Assembly: GCF_032062135.1 (NCBI RefSeq)
Contig: NC_092859.1
Coordinates: forward strand, 67,400,485-67,464,484
Direction of reading: 5' to 3'
DNA from: Pyxicephalus adspersus
Lineage: Eukaryota > Chordata > Amphibia > Anura > Pyxicephalidae
Length of the DNA: 64,000 nucleotides
The translations under genes were made by a program, and so were the position numbers. The notes under the pieces were generated by a model. The model worked only from the letters and a program-made list of their open reading frames with translations. It had not been told where the DNA came from and did no database searches. Positions 36,301 to 50,600 of this stretch are shown piece after piece; position 1 is the stretch's first letter; each line of letters starts with the position of its first letter.

Positions 36301-37646
36301 TCAGACCTAGCACACATAAGAGATGCTTCCTTAATACCAAGAAAAAACAGGTGATCATTTCCAAAGCTGGTGACAGCTTGCTGAGCAACTACCGCCATGC
36401 TTTTTCAAAAAGAAAAAGGCACAGAGTGGTTTTGTTTTGTGGTGGACTGGCAATGGAATGCTCCTATGCATCCAACCAAAAACAAAGTTAACCTGAATTT
36501 AGGAGGCAGTATTTGTTACATGCCTGACTTTTCATGTCAATTTACCCCAATTCTGACTTCCCCACAAGCATACCTTGTAATCCTTAAATCCCCCAGCACT
36601 TCATAAAATCCCAACGCTCTCTTGGCCCCCATTATTTCTGAGTGCTTCTACCAATAGGTGGATCATAAATGCTACAGAAAGTGGAAACATATCGAGACAT
36701 GGATTGATTTTTTTAGGGGGAAATCAGATTATTACACCTGGAGTGTATTATAAAAGCTAAACATAAAAGCATAGTCTAATGTTCTCCTACTGGGAAAAAG
36801 TCTATCCTTCCCCAAGGGCAATCTGATAACTTTCCAGGGTCAAGATTCTACAATATTATTTCTAATAAAAATTTGCAACAAAAACCTGTCTGAAAGAAGA
36901 CTATTCAACAATTTAATGCTCTTTATAATAAAGAACTCTCATGACCTAAAAGTGAAAAACTGTGCACATTAAGCTTATCATATGGACCATTTATGCGTTT
37001 TTAGAAGATGATCACATACTCATAATGCCTTTTCCCAAATAGTTAGAAAAGTTCCTTACCACAAGTACCACAGATACTTCAAGCATCTTGTCCACTGACG
37101 CTCAGATCGAATAAATGGAGGTGGGTGATTACCACCCAATGACCAACCACCAAAGCCATTTGAATACTAGCTTATTTTCAATTGAGACATGTGGCTGCTG
37201 CTCAGGAACCTGAACCTCTCTGCTCATGTGAACAAAGTCCTCCTTCATTGCTAAGCTACTACAAGCCGGTTAAAATTGGCCTAGCACTGCCAAGAGTATG
37301 GAATGTCCATTACTGAACTCATTCTAAAGGTTGCTTATTGCCTGGATGTAATGCAGTCCTTCTGGGTTCGGTAATTTCAGTCACACCCCGAAACAAGCAT
37401 GCAGATTAAATATGAATATTGTAAACAGTACAATGCTTTTTTTTTTTTTTATAACCAGTGTAAACTTTTATCAAAACCGTAAACATGGTGTTTGAAACTT
37501 AATACCATGGACCACAAAGGGGGATCAATGGTATTTTTTAAAGTGGTGAATGTTAAAATGGTTTAAATTAAAAAAGTTGACATGATGATAATAAAAGCAA
37601 TAAGTCAGGATAATGAGCTTTTCTAGCCAAAAGACCATTTGCGTAT
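30319..37646. other. Long non-coding stretch, no gene seen
   Basis: AT-rich DNA with simple poly-A and poly-T runs (near 32131, 32711-32733, 33281 and 37438-37451). Open frames are short, overlap on both strands, and match no family. Confidence 0.5.
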
Positions 37647-37812
37647 CAATGCTCAACCCAGAAATTTTTTAGAGCTGGGTTGGAAGAAATTTTAGGCGGG
37701 TGGTTACCCAGTATTGTGACTCAACTATTCAGTAACCACCCAAAAGCAGCCAGGTGGTTACTGAAATGTGCCGGGTGGTGCGCCCAGCTAAAAGAGGCTG
37801 GGGAGAACACTG
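37647..37812. mobile_element. Short hAT-like repeat with GTTCWCCCC-type ends
   Basis: The segment runs from CAATGCTCAACCCAGAAATT to GCTGGGGAGAACACTG, an imperfect inverted pair. GTGCCGGGTGGTGCGCCCAGC lies inside. The layout matches a small frog repeat I recall with CAGTG termini. No target duplication is evident, so the boundaries are approximate. Confidence 0.5.
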
Positions 37813-38931
37813 CCTATATAAATAGTTTTGTGTCATTCTTAAAACCAGCTGCATCTTTAGAGGAGTAGGGTTGTGTGCTGTTAAGTCTATGATCCATTAT
37901 AACATCTACTGTACACTTCCCTCAGAGTCCATTTTACAATATATAATGTATGTAGGTTTTTATTTCAAAGGTAAATAATTACTCCCTTAGGCATGCAGTT
38001 ATCCAAGTGCATGCAGGTCACTTGTTAAACTAGAGATACATTGAAGGCACTATATTCTGATAAATAGCTGTGGGTCTATTTATAAAATATTATACAAGTT
38101 TTACATTATCTTAAGTGTGAATCTTGGGTGAAAACAATTGTAAACTGCTACAGAAAAATGTTTTTCACTACAAAATGCCATATTATCTATAAAAAGATAC
38201 AAGTAATTTTTAATATTTACAAAATTTATAAATTATTTTTAAATGAGGATTTGCCATAATAAACCAATTATTTCACATCTCCTTTAGATATCACATTTAA
38301 CAAGATTCACCCATTAGTAGCTGCCGATAACAAAAGAAAGACTACAAGGACAAACAAGATTTATCTATTGCCACTGAATTACCCATTGAATAAATGCCTT
38401 TTAAAAAATGAAGGACAAATAGGCAAATCTTTGGTATATACTGATATATACTGAATATGACAACTGATGGGTAAATATTAGTAAATGTAAAGGGTAAATC
38501 CTCCTTGATAAATGAAGGATAAATAAGGCAAAAGCTATTTGAAAATGATAGGCAAATCCATAAAAAACAGACATAGGAAAGGTCCAGCAAACATTAGCTG
38601 TAGGGTATTTTTTTTGTTTCATATAACAAGATGTGGTGCTCTACCAATAACTAAAAACCTACAGTTTGAAGGCTGTAATATTTGGGTGAAGAGCTTATTA
38701 TAGGTTCTTTTTTGTTTTAGTCTTATCTCAATAGGAATCCAACAAAAACTATAAATTTAGAGGTCCCTAGGATTAAGCCATCCCAGTCCAGGTATGTAAT
38801 TTACATTTTGTTACTTTGTTCCTGATCCATATTTATGTAGTTCTAGTGTAGCAACTCACAAGAAATGTAATGCAAATAGTAATCAATGCTTTGTTAATGT
38901 TCGTCATGGGTTAGAAATCCATAGTCTTATG
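37813..38931. other. Non-coding DNA, no gene seen
   Basis: AT-rich sequence without recognisable element ends. Direct repeats of GATAAATGAAGGATAAAT type near 38500 are short and probably fortuitous. Confidence 0.5.
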
Positions 38932-39223
38932 CAGTGGTCAACCAAGGGTTTGTATAACCCTATGGTTTCTCCAGAGGTTGATAGGGATTCCTTGAGAAAT
39001 TGGTAATTTGTGCCTTTTAGGTCAGTTTAGGAGACTCCAATTACTTTTTTGGCTTTCTGTAAAGTCTATAAGCTTTCTAAAGGTCAGCAATTTAAGAGGC
39101 ATTCTTCCCACTGACCCCTGCATCAATATATTGTGAGCTGTGGTATAGTAGTTATAGCAGGGATTCCCGGAAGACCTGAAAGTTATTTCAAGGGTTTCCC
39201 ACGTTAGAAAGGTAGATAAACTG
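38932..39223. mobile_element. hAT-like non-autonomous repeat, decayed
   Basis: The left end, CAGTGGTCAACCAAGGGTT, and the right part (GAAAGTTATTTCAAGGGTTTCC to AAACTG) match a repeat with CAGTGGTTCCC-type ends. The interior includes CCAGAGGTTGATAGGGATTCC and a GACCCCTGCATCAATATATTG stretch. The flanks GTCTTATG and GTCTAACA agree at 5 of 8 positions, which is weak support for a duplication. Confidence 0.55.
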
Positions 39224-40737
39224 GTCTAACAAAAAGAACCTTAAAACGCAAACAACAAAAATATAAAGCTAAGAAAGTGGAACATACATACAGAATGTCA
39301 GAACAAAAACAAAAAAAAATAAATTGCAGCTTACCCGTCAATTCTGGTGCCTGCATTTTGATTTTGTATCCTTTTTTATTATTTTGTGATCCTGCAAATA
39401 TATTGTCCCTGCCTGGATATCAGTGTTGTTAGCCTCCATTATATTGAACTGATAGAATTAGTATTTTACACAACATAGATATGGTGCTTTGTCACTACTT
39501 TCTGTGAGCTTAACAAACTGGACAAAGACAGTGACATCTTCTTTTCTAAACTAGCTTAATGCGCTTGAAAACAAATTCTGCCACCCACTAAATCTAAGGA
39601 CTGGTAAGCCACAATATATCACATTAATTTTTGGTCTTGATTACTTTTGCATTTACAGACACGTTTTTATGTGTCTTTATCCTTTATCCATAAGTATTTT
39701 TAGCGTCTTTCATGTAAAAGATCACATGACATCTTCTGGGTTCTGTATGTCCTCCCAACTCCCCAGAAAATCATAGTTTAACACAGATGCTAATAAAACA
39801 ATCACCTAGATGATTACTCAATTCAAAGCATGTATGTTTGCTACTTCCTTCCTAATTGGCTACAATTCTTGTTTTTTGGGGATTTGGTCCATGCAATATT
39901 TTTCAGGATGTTTACAGCTTAAAATGTAAGAAATGTCCATGGGTACTCGGTCCTAATAGGCAGATGATGAGTTGAACACACCAACATACCCTCGCCCCCA
40001 CCAAAATTAGGCACACTTTATCCCATGCATATCAGATTGTTCTTTACTTGCAACGTATAAATTTATGACTTATGGAAATTGGACATCACTAAGAAATATC
40101 CTAAATTCCATCAGGTAAGGACAAAGATATTTAAGCGGATTACACAGATTTGTTGCTGCCACATTTTCATATTTTCTGATTTCACTAATGCACTTCTATT
40201 TAATTCAGCTGTCTCACTCAGTCCCTTCATTATACTAATTATCATGTACAGGATACGCTTCAAAAGCAATTTTGTGTTAACGTTGTTGCAATACCAATGA
40301 GAAAAGTGCTAAGCAAAAGTATAGTGAAGGTAGTTTTCACTGGGTCATGTTACTCTGGCATTAGATTTGCCTTTGTAAATTGAATTATGACATAAGCTTG
40401 CTAACAGATAAAAGCAGAACACTGTGGGTTGCAGCGTAGGAAAATGAAATCTGGCACAACAAATCTCAAGAATATAATTTTTAATATCAGTTCAGACCTT
40501 CTGTATATATTGTAAATCTGTTTAGAATAGGAATTATTTTTTTAATTTCCCTAATTACCTAAAATTAGATTTTCCTTTGCATTTCTGTAAAGAAGCCAAT
40601 TTAACCAAAATATCCTCCTTTCTGTCCAAAGAATGAACCATTATCACAATGGCCCACATAGTTGCTACTGGTTCATGAATGACTGTAATATGTCATGTAT
40701 TCTTCACCTAGAAAAGGTACTAAGTGTCTGGGGTTTA
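39224..40737. other. Non-coding DNA, no gene seen
   Basis: AT-rich sequence without supported exon, RNA gene or element boundary. Confidence 0.5.
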
Positions 40738-40990
40738 GACCAAGTACACACTTCAGATAATCATCACCCAAGATGAGCAGTCTTTCAACTTCTTTGGAGA
40801 AATTCTGACATGTAGAGAATGATCACCTGATGTGATTCATCAATACATTTTAGTGGGTCCATGGACCAATATTAGGAATGACCATTAATCAAAGCAAATC
40901 AAGGGAGGAGAGCACAGTGGTGTGCTGCTCATTTGTCCTCCCCTCTCCAAAGAACAGAAAAGGCACTGTTCATCTGTCACTGGAAATGAT
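40738..40990 (-). repeat. Dispersed repeat, copy 2 of 3
   Basis: Read on the minus strand, GAGGGGAGGACAAATGAGC followed by AGCACACCACTGTG matches the core of 16475-16702. The terminus AGTACACACTTCAGATAATC lies at the low-coordinate end. The higher-coordinate limit is unclear and may extend toward 41215. Confidence 0.6.
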
Positions 40991-41259
40991 CATGAAAAAT
41001 TGTTTTCAGTGCCAAAAACTTTCGTGTACATAGACTTACAAATGGCACAGTACTTTGCAGACAGATTGGTTCCACGACAGTGGGGCGTTTTCATGGACCA
41101 AGAGTGTAACTGTACTTTTATTACAGGAAACAGTCCCTTCTACTGTCCTAACAATACACTGGGGTTTTTCATAAGAGCCTTGATATCTGACCACCAATAT
41201 TAGAAGGGATTAAACAGGAGACATGTATGACCAAACCGCACCAGTAAATAGGGATAAAA

Positions 41260-41588
41260 CCGCGGTCGCCAACCGGTGATCCGCAGCTCTGGCTGGTGCA
41301 CCTCCAAGCAGGGTCAGGAGAAGGACCCCGCTGGGGGGACGCACCGGCCAGAGCCGCAGAACACATCCCTGTACAAGTCCCAGGCATTGGAAAGTGGGCG
41401 GGCTGTATCCCTGGACATAACCCGCCCACTCTCTCATCGCAGGCTTAGATGTGCGATGGGAGAGTGGGTGGGATTATGTCACAATGGCGTCACCCCCTTT
41501 GATTGACACCCGGCTTCCTGCTATTGCGCGTTCAGGAGCCGGTGATTTTAGTGATCCGCGAAACCAAAAAGGCTTAGGAAAACACTGG
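41260..41588. mobile_element. Non-autonomous hAT-like transposon with exact 8-bp TSD
   Basis: The left end CCGCGGTCGCCAACCGGTGATCC is close to the common CAGTGGTCGCCAACC hAT terminus. The right end is AACACTGG. GGATAAAA occurs exactly on both sides (41252-41259 and 41589-41596). The interior is GC- and CpG-rich, unlike the flanks, and contains a pair of GTGGGCGGG/CCCGCCCAC phrases that can fold. Open frames here on both strands are by-products of composition. Confidence 0.85.
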
Positions 41589-42258
41589 GGATAAAATGTT
41601 TACAACACATACCCTTAGGCCACCAGTGGTTAAAGGAATCAACAGTTTGGACCAAAAATACCTGGTACCACACACATTTTATGTAAACAATGGGTGGTTG
41701 TCAAAGTTCTGATATTAGGCCTTGTGGTTTGCACTTCTGCTCCTATGCACAACCTCTAAAACATAGCCCACAATTATCCACTGTAAGGACCTGTCATCCT
41801 TTAGAAATCAATTCCTTTAAGTATGTGGATACCTTTCAACTCCAAAACTACTTCTTAACACATCCTACACTATAGTTTTACCCAGCATCTAAATACATTT
41901 GATATTTAAAAGGTATTTAAAGCAAAAATATTGTTGCATTGTTTTTACAATTTTGAGGTTTGGAATATGTAATTTTTATTCCTTACCCATCCCACCCACT
42001 GAAGCAAAAAAGTATCAACGGGAACATCCATATTGATGGAACATTCATAACCCTGCTTTGTGCTGAGGGACTGACACTGTCTGATCTCCAACACGTCCCC
42101 TCCCCATCCTGAACTGGAGCATTCACCAAGGTGCTAATGGTTCTGGCAGAAACAGAACAATGGAAGTCTCCCCAGTGTGAAGACCGCCATTATATGTTGA
42201 CACCTCATTCAACCCCACACTGGACAAAGAACCAGAAAGGAAAAACACTGCCTGACCT

Positions 42259-42335
42259 ATACACACACACACATATATTACAATATATATATATACATAC
42301 ACACACACACACATATATACACACATACATACACT
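42259..42335. repeat. Compound (AC)n/(AT)n microsatellite
   Basis: Two AC runs are separated by an AT run, followed by ACAT units. On the minus strand it gives a spurious Val-Cys-Tyr-rich peptide. Confidence 0.93.
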
Positions 42336-44941
42336 GAAAAAAAGGAAGTTTTGGTTGTTACACCACCCTAAAGCATCAGAATAATAATTCATCCATAAGG
42401 TTCCGGTTCCTATACTCAACAAGACAACAATGCTTCAGCCTCAGACTGCGACCTAAGGCTGCCTAACCATTAAAGTCACAGCACAGATTAGTACAAGGCC
42501 CATTGAGGCATAATTGCTGCACATTAAGACGCTTTGTGGTTCACACAAAATACCAGTCCACAGCAACCATATGGAACAAAGATGGTTCTATAGGTGGAAG
42601 AGCTCAATTTAAAAGAGTAAAATTTTCTTGCAAGCTTGTCTCCATGGCAACCCATCTTTCTGACAGCCAGAGCTACCATAAATAACCACATGCTACGTTT
42701 AGAAGTATCTTTTTCATAGTCTGTCAAGTCATTACTAGCTGCCATAAACATAAATAGTTTATGGCATTAGGAAGAATAATCTGAGGAGATACAAACTAAC
42801 AATTGATGCTCACTGCATCCAATATTCGTGCAGGTTGTTAAAATAGTTGCAGAAAAAAATACTAGCAATGAAAACACTATGGCAGATGCAGCAATACCTA
42901 CTACTGCAATTTCAAACTAATCAATACCAATCAATGCCAATCTCTAATTTACAGACCCTTTAGTCCACAGAATAATGAAATAATGGTTTATCCAAAATCG
43001 GCTTCATAAGCATATTTGCATAGATCCTGTATTTACATTATAACATGCAAATTGTTTAGAAAGCCATTAAAAATGAGCTAGAACCTAGGATGGCCCATTT
43101 TCTTTGGGTAAAGTGGTGTCCTGCCACCAATTTTCGCTCTTTTACATTAGATTTTTCAGAAGAATCTTTAGAATCTGTCAATTTCAGAGGTACAGTTTTA
43201 TTTATGAGGGAAACCTGTTGTAGGAGCAATTTGTTTCTACGAATTGACTTTTCAAAATAACAAAATAATTTAGGGGCTGGATTTAAAGTTTGTACAAAAT
43301 ACCATTTGTGAATGGGTAGATACATTATATTTTTATAGATGTGTATATAAATAACCCAAATAAGCTGCACTATGCAAAGGGCTTTAACAACAATCCATTA
43401 AATGAAAGGTACCAGAATGTGGCCCTAACATGGAGAATTTGGAATGTATTAAAAAGGACACGTATAAAAGAGGAAACCAAAGTGTCATCTAATCTCAAAC
43501 TCGCATTAATGGATTAAAAACCTTTGTATACTTAACCATATAAAACATTCTGCACCATTTTTCCCTTATAGTGGACAAACACATTCAGGATTTAAATATC
43601 TTGAAATAGTTTACCTATGTTTTATGTTTGGGTTTATCAGTGGATTTGCCTTAGATTCGCCTAATTGTCCCCCCCCAAAAAAATAAATAAATAAAAAAAA
43701 GACAGCGTGGAAGACCTGGCAAGTAGGTGGTAGCAGGTGGCCCAGTTCACAGATACTAAATATGCACAAGCTGGATTTATAATACATATAAAATATTAAT
43801 GCAATGTTTGAGAAGGCAGAATAAAGAATAATTTGCCACTGACGTGATGCTTAATGTTGTGTTTCAGATTAGCAAATAGACAGGTTTAAATCTATTTCAA
43901 ACAACGTCTTTTGTCATTTCTAAATTTCAGTAATTGATCCATTTCTTTTTACCCCTAATTAGATAATGCCAGCATTTCCTACTAGTGATTTCACATGCAA
44001 ATGTGAGAATATTGACTTCTTTCCTAGGAGCATTACACCAAGTTATGTGTACAGTGGATATAAGGTATAAAAAGCATGACTAAATACACAAAGTGTGCAC
44101 TTTAATGCATACCTGCTTGTACAAAAGACAACCGATACCATTTTCTTCTGTTAATGATCTGTCCGCTGTAGTTAGAATAAACTGTTATGCAGCTACATAT
44201 AATCATTTTGGGTCAACATATTTTGTTTAAATATTTCACATCATTTTGGATGAAGCAATTAACTGAATTGGTATAAATAACGTGTGGTTCTGTTCACGGA
44301 CAGCTATGTCATTTCGTGACACAGTGGTCTGTAGGCAAATCCACAGCAAGCACCAAGGGTCACACTTTTAGGAGAAGCATTGGATAGTAGTGGCTATACT
44401 GCTTCACAGTGGCAGGTTTGCTTTAAAGTAAGCAAAGTGAACCATTTGACTTAAAACAGGAAAAGCAAAATGACCCTATAACACCTCAGAAACCTGCTTA
44501 TTATTACTTAATCGGTTTTACTGCTAAAGACTTAAAAATAGTCTACTTTCTAAATACTTTGGTTTTATATATTCAATCTTTGGTTTTTCATATTCAGGGA
44601 GCTTTAAGACCACAAAACCTCTAAGCACCATTTCTCTCCAGAAAGTAGTACATGGAGACAATCACAAAGCTATAAAGTTATTTAATGGTAAAGTGAACAC
44701 ATTACAGAGAATAGTAATCTGTGATTACAAACCTGGTTCTTCCACAGCTTGCCTGGTGGTTGTTCTGATCCTTTACTTTTAGAAGCCAGCACAGCAGTGT
44801 GGGTTGCCAAGCAGCTGGCAAGGTGCCAGCCACCAAGAGTTGCTTGAAAACTGCTGTTCCCAATGTAGGGCTGAACATTGCCTAAGGATGGCCAAGTGTC
44901 ACAGAGTTATATATGTGTGTTTTAGGCATACATCGTCTTTC

Positions 44942-44964
44942 AAAAAAAAAAAAAAAAAAAAAAT
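44942..44964. repeat. Poly-A run, 23 bp
   Basis: An uninterrupted A homopolymer. No retroposon body with target duplication could be fitted to it. Confidence 0.9.
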
Positions 44965-46809
44965 TATAGTTGCGGCACTTATGCATTTTTGCACCCTGAT
45001 CAAATGTTAACACTGCCACAATCTCAGACTGAAGAGAATTGCACCTGCCACCAGGGAATTAGGAATAAGGCTTAAAACAATTCCTTCATATTGACCCCTT
45101 AGATCTTAACAAGGATTTATGCCTTGTATTTATGTGGGCAACATCTCTGAAGAAACTTCTGTTTTTTATCCCTCGAGATTAGCTTTATGAATAGACCAAG
45201 TCTTTCAAATGCCAGTAATGGAGGGCCACATACGGGTTAGAATCTTTATATGGACAAAATGAAAAAAGTAGTCTCTATATCTTTATCTATAGCAACTTCC
45301 TTTTCGTTTTGATCCATTTGAACACTAAAATGTGTTTAGATCCTGGCCCTCAAGTCTTAAATTGCACAGATCTTGCTTAGACAACGAGAAAGTACATACT
45401 AATGCCAAAAAACAAAAGAATATTGGATATTTTTTAATGAAAAGAATGATTGATACAGATATTTGTCTGTATACAAGACGATGATGATTGCTCAGCTCAC
45501 CTAATTGTTGGATTTTAGGAAACTCCATCAGTAAGATATCTTAGCACAGATGCTTATACTGCTGCCTTTTTGACAATGTAAATTCAACTTTGACTTTAAA
45601 CTAATGTGTTTTTGGGAGGTCTTGGGAACTTTTGATGTAGAATTCTTGACCATAGACATTTCCTACACATTACATCTATTTTTGACATAAAAAAGCAATA
45701 TAAACAAAAATGAGAAAAAGAATAAACCAAGTGTTTGATTTTATGGACTCATCAATAAATAGATAAGCACTCCACTGATATGATAATGCAGTCAATTCAG
45801 AATATTGATATTGAATGAATACAGACAGAAAGTCATTCTCCAGCAAAGAGTCATTTATTAACATACATTAGATGTGCTGGTGGTCTCATTTCACTTTATA
45901 TTATACCTATCATCATTGTACATTACATATTATTCAGCAAGACTATAGATATGGGTTCCAATCTGACTGCTGCAAAAAAAGCAAATCAGATACTAAGTGG
46001 AAATTCAAGGAATGCCATTCAAAGGAGGTCTGTCCTATTTATTTGCATCACAACAAAAGCTGCTAGTCGAGTCTCTGATTTACCATACTGATAATGTCAA
46101 ATGTAGCCACAGCTTATTGCTAGCGTCCTTACACCAAAAATGCATTAAGGCAATGCCGGTGACACGGCTGTATCTCATTATTAAATAAAGGCTATTACTT
46201 GGTGAATACATTTCAGCATGCTTATTTACTACTTCACCTTCAAGCAATGATCCAAATTCATTTCAAAATAAATAGAAAATATTAAATTCTTAGACAACAG
46301 TTACCAAGGACAGTCAAAAAGAGGATTATGCAGCTTTTTCAATACCCTTATCTGCACAGGCAACATTTATACTGTCAAGTTAATCCATATCTAAACTCAG
46401 CCTGAATCTTCAAGAAATCAGCTACAAATGTAACATCAATTCAATTCATGCTATTGGTAAGAGATTTCAGTCTTGAGATCTTGAAATGGGGCAAAATAAT
46501 CACTATATGTAAACTTTTCCAGTATTAAAATAAAAATAATTTTTAGATAGAAGGGGTTAGGGGTTTTTTTTTAGGCTCTACTTTTAGGCTCTACTACGCT
46601 GGTTTCATATTATGTGGATTGGGTTTAGTGTATGTTGGCATGTGTTACTTTATTTATTTTTTGGGGAACATGCGTGATGTCGGAAATCAAAAGCAAAACA
46701 TTTTACTGATATATATTGTGCAATTCATGGAGAACAAAAAAATGTAAGAGTATTAAAAGAAAACCAGGATCAATAATCCATTGAGTAATAGGTACACACA
46801 AATTTTTCA

Positions 46810-47640
46810 TCACAGCAGCCTATAACTACCTGCATACAGCTCCATGTACATATATGCATGGCAAACATCTGGGCATGCTTCTAATAAGACAGATTAGAAG
46901 CATGTCCTTAAGAGTAGAAGCATGGGGGCTGTCCTTAAGGACCAAGATATGGGCTTTAGTAAGCTCCTCAAAAGTTTGTGGTGCCACTTGGCAAGTCAGA
47001 TGCACCAATACATAATCTCCTAGAGGGCCTCTATTGAATTATGGTCTGAGAAAACATGGCGGCCAGTCAATGGCATCACTGCCTATGTAATTTGGGAACT
47101 GCCCTACATACTTAAGCCACTTGAGGTTGGGTTGCTTATGGAGTCTTGTTCAGACAGTTTAATCAGAAACTTGCACATTAGAGGTCATCTTGTAGGGCTC
47201 TGGCAGTGCTCCTCCTGTTCATCCTTGCCCAAAGACACAAATACCAGTCCTGTTGTTGGGTTGTTCCCCTTCTAAAGTCCCGTTTAGCTCTCCTTAAATA
47301 AAGGATTATCTCCAGATATCTCCTCCACACTCGAGGTCGTGCTGTGAGACACAATAAACCCCCTTGTGATGGTTCGTATAAAAGGTGCCAACATGGAGGA
47401 TGTTGACTACCTGTGCAATCCGAGTAGGCTGAAAGTACTGCCTTATGTTACTGAGCAAACATGGTGTGAATGGCCCGTAAAAATAGGGAAAGGCTAGAAC
47501 CCCTATCTGGAAATCAACAGAGCCCCAAGTATCAGTAAAAAATTGGCCAGGTTTGTAATCCTTCCTAATGTCCTGTGGCTGGACACTAACTTCCACAAAG
47601 TTTTAATACTTTACACATAAAATATACCACAGGCCCGATG
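46810..47640. other. Unidentified higher-GC segment with a 96-codon minus-strand frame
   Basis: This block is richer in G and C than its surroundings and holds a minus-strand open frame at 47306-47596 (MEVSVQPQDIRKDYKPGQ...). A second lies at 46826-47008. It may be a decayed repeat or retroelement fragment, but no catalytic motif, terminal repeat or known family could be recognised. Splice signals that would make it an exon were not evident. Confidence 0.3.
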
Positions 47641-50600
47641 ATTCCTTCTCTGTTGATGTGTTTGAGGGAATAATGTTCCTTAAAATTCTGTATACCCATG
47701 ACAGATAATAAATATACTGAAACTTGGAGCATCTTTGTGCATTTTCCCCCAATTTTGTACTAGTAACAAACAATATTTATGCTTCCTTCAGAGGCTGCCC
47801 CTCATAATTATGGGGCAACAAAATTGCATAAGGGGATAGAAGCCTTGCTTTCTGTTAAAGCAACCCCCATCACTTCCGATTGTGTTAAACAGGCTTCTTT
47901 ATACCTAAACCTTATATCCAACAACATATTTTTTTTATTTTATTTTATTTGCTTGAAAAAAAAATACACCAAGGTAATTATGTAACATACTTACAAATAT
48001 CTGGGTTTTCACATTTTATTTTACACCCAAAAATACATCTCAATGTGCACCATGTGCACCGGGTCTGTATAGAAGCTACATAAATGTGATACAAATCACG
48101 CAGTCCATAGGGAAAGATTCATGTGAAATTGATAGGAGCTTGCACATACGACCTTGTTAAAATAAAAGTAAGCTGTGTAGATGTAGCCCCATGACATTAT
48201 GATTTAAAAAAAAAATTACAATCTACCCTTAACATATATATTGGGAGGTTTCAATGAATGTTCAAGAATAATGACAAAATAATATGTCTGTTTTCATTGC
48301 TTTTCAGCTTGTACTAATGCCTTTTTACTTTTAACAGTACCAATATTCTGATTCTAAGAAATAGCAACTGACAGAATTGGTGAGCCATTCCCAGGAACAC
48401 ACTGCATGACAAGCAAATGATGAATTTCCGTATGCGTGCACCCTAATGGTGTTACCATCTGCAGTGCAGTGAAAAAGGCATGCCATTATTCTAGATACCA
48501 CAATGATGCTATCTAGACAGATTACGTAAATCCTTAGTCCTAATTTTCAGTTTTGACCAAAATTCTTGCAGAACAAGTTTGACATAACAGTACTACCCAT
48601 TCTAGAAAAAGAACTCTCTGGAATTTGGCTACCGTGGTGTTTATCTGGTAGTATTAGTAGTGTTCACTGTCCTAACATGCTGTTTGATTTTCATCTATAT
48701 CCTAGCTTTAAAAAATGGTATATATTTTTTTTTTGGTAAATATTTAAAATATACCAGGAAATTAAGAGATTGACGAGTGAAAAAAATGAAGCACCCACGG
48801 GCCTGTATAGGAAAAATGTTCCAGAGCAAACATTGGCAGAGGGGGTGAGGATTAGGCAAACGCATACCACAAAGTATGGGGGAGGGGGGTGGTAAGTAAT
48901 AGGGAATGAACAGGGAAAAGTATGGAGAGGGGTGGTGTAGAACGGGGAACACAGATAATGTATAGATAATATAGATACTATTTAATTTTTGCATTTCAAT
49001 TGTAAAGTGCACCACTATACTGTACATGGCAGTCATCTACTTAATATTCCATTTCTGTAAGGTGATGTAAAAGCTTCAGTCTGTTCATTCACATCTCAGG
49101 ATACAGCAATATTACGAGTATAAATAGAATATCTTCATGGCACATTAGCTGCCACAAAAAGAAATATGCAGAGGCATTCTTTCACCAGCACGGTCAGCTT
49201 TGAAAAAGCTCATAAAAAAAACCCATTTTATTCAGAACAGAAAAGCCACCAGTATCAACCACTAACTTCAATTATTGTCACACTCAAAAGAATCATCAAA
49301 TGCCAACTAAAATTGGGGATTCTACATCCTCACTCTGAAATAGTCATAATAGGGGACTATTTTTTTCAGTTACAAGCCTCCCTTATGACATTTAAAAACA
49401 GTCCTGTTGTAAAAGGATATAGGATTACACAAAATAAATCTAAAAGCTTTATTTAATGATAGACATATCGATATTGTTAGAAATGCCAGAGGAAAGCTCG
49501 CAAGCAAACCGCAAACACACACACACAAAACTCTAATCATTGACAGTTCTACTATGGGGACACACTGCTGGTTCATGATCATATTTTCAACTCCTAGATT
49601 ACTCATATAGTGTCTGATCCACCTTTGTCACACAACTAATTTTCACACTCTTAACCCCCTTCTTTTTGATCGGCTTGACTATGATCAGGGACTAATTCTA
49701 TTCAGATTTTTTTGCCCCATGGTGATAATTAGATTTGCACTAGTATATCACCCAAAGTCTGAACTTATATCTTTGCCTTATGATTAAATACTCAATTTCA
49801 CTGTTCAGTCAGTTACAAGATTTAGCCCTTTTTTTGGGTAGCAAGAAACTTTACAATGGTGACAAAAAAAAAGTCACATTATTGACCATAATTCACATGA
49901 AAAGTGATAAAGCTGTTAAAAGACCAGAACTACTGACCATCATGAGCAAAGAAGCATGCACAAAACAATATTAAGGATAGCAAAAGAAGCAAATGGAGGA
50001 TGGAATGACACAAAACTAACAACTTGCATCCTCAAGTTTAACACATTAAATCATAGTTTAATTGGTAGCTTTGGCCCATGAGTTTTTAATAAACACACAT
50101 TTGTTATATTACGTGAGAAATTTGCCCATACACAGATATGCATGGATTTATTGCCCACAGCTGGTCTTCAATTTTAAGGAAATAGGGTTCCCTACTCTTC
50201 ACAGAAATTTTCAGATCTTTGCTTTTAGTAATGATATTTCGTGGTACCCAGTTTTTGCATTGTGAAAATAAACACTAACATATGAATGACAAATCTGAAA
50301 AGTATCACAAAAACTGAATTATATAAACTCTTCTGTCAAGCTGTTGCCATGACACGGGAGTTTGTATGTTTAGCTGCAGAATTAAAAAAAAAATCAACAT
50401 CATTTACTATCATTTACATAAGCAGCAAAAATGTTAAAACCGCTATATATTTTTCCAGCCGCACACTTTAAGGCACATTTCCATTAAGCTGACAAAATTT
50501 CATATTCAAGCTTTAGTATAAAACTGTAGCTCCTTTCAACAATCCTTGGAGTTTTTTTTTCTTGAATCAAGGAAAAGGCAGTGTGCTGAACTACTTATTG

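Larger units (their letters stand above)
41597..46809. other. Non-coding DNA with microsatellites, no gene seen
   Basis: Contains the CA/TA microsatellite at 42259-42335, an AAAT-rich stretch at 43675-43700 and a poly-A of 23 at 44942-44964. A 104-codon minus-strand frame at 43056-43370 has no recognisable domain and is taken as chance. Confidence 0.5.

Noticed and set aside
41169..41506. Overlapping frames at the hAT element
   Set aside because: They are explained by the GC-rich interior of a transposon with an exact 8-bp target duplication.
43056..43370. 104-codon minus-strand frame
   Set aside because: Composition is that of translated AT-rich DNA, and no motif or splice support was found.
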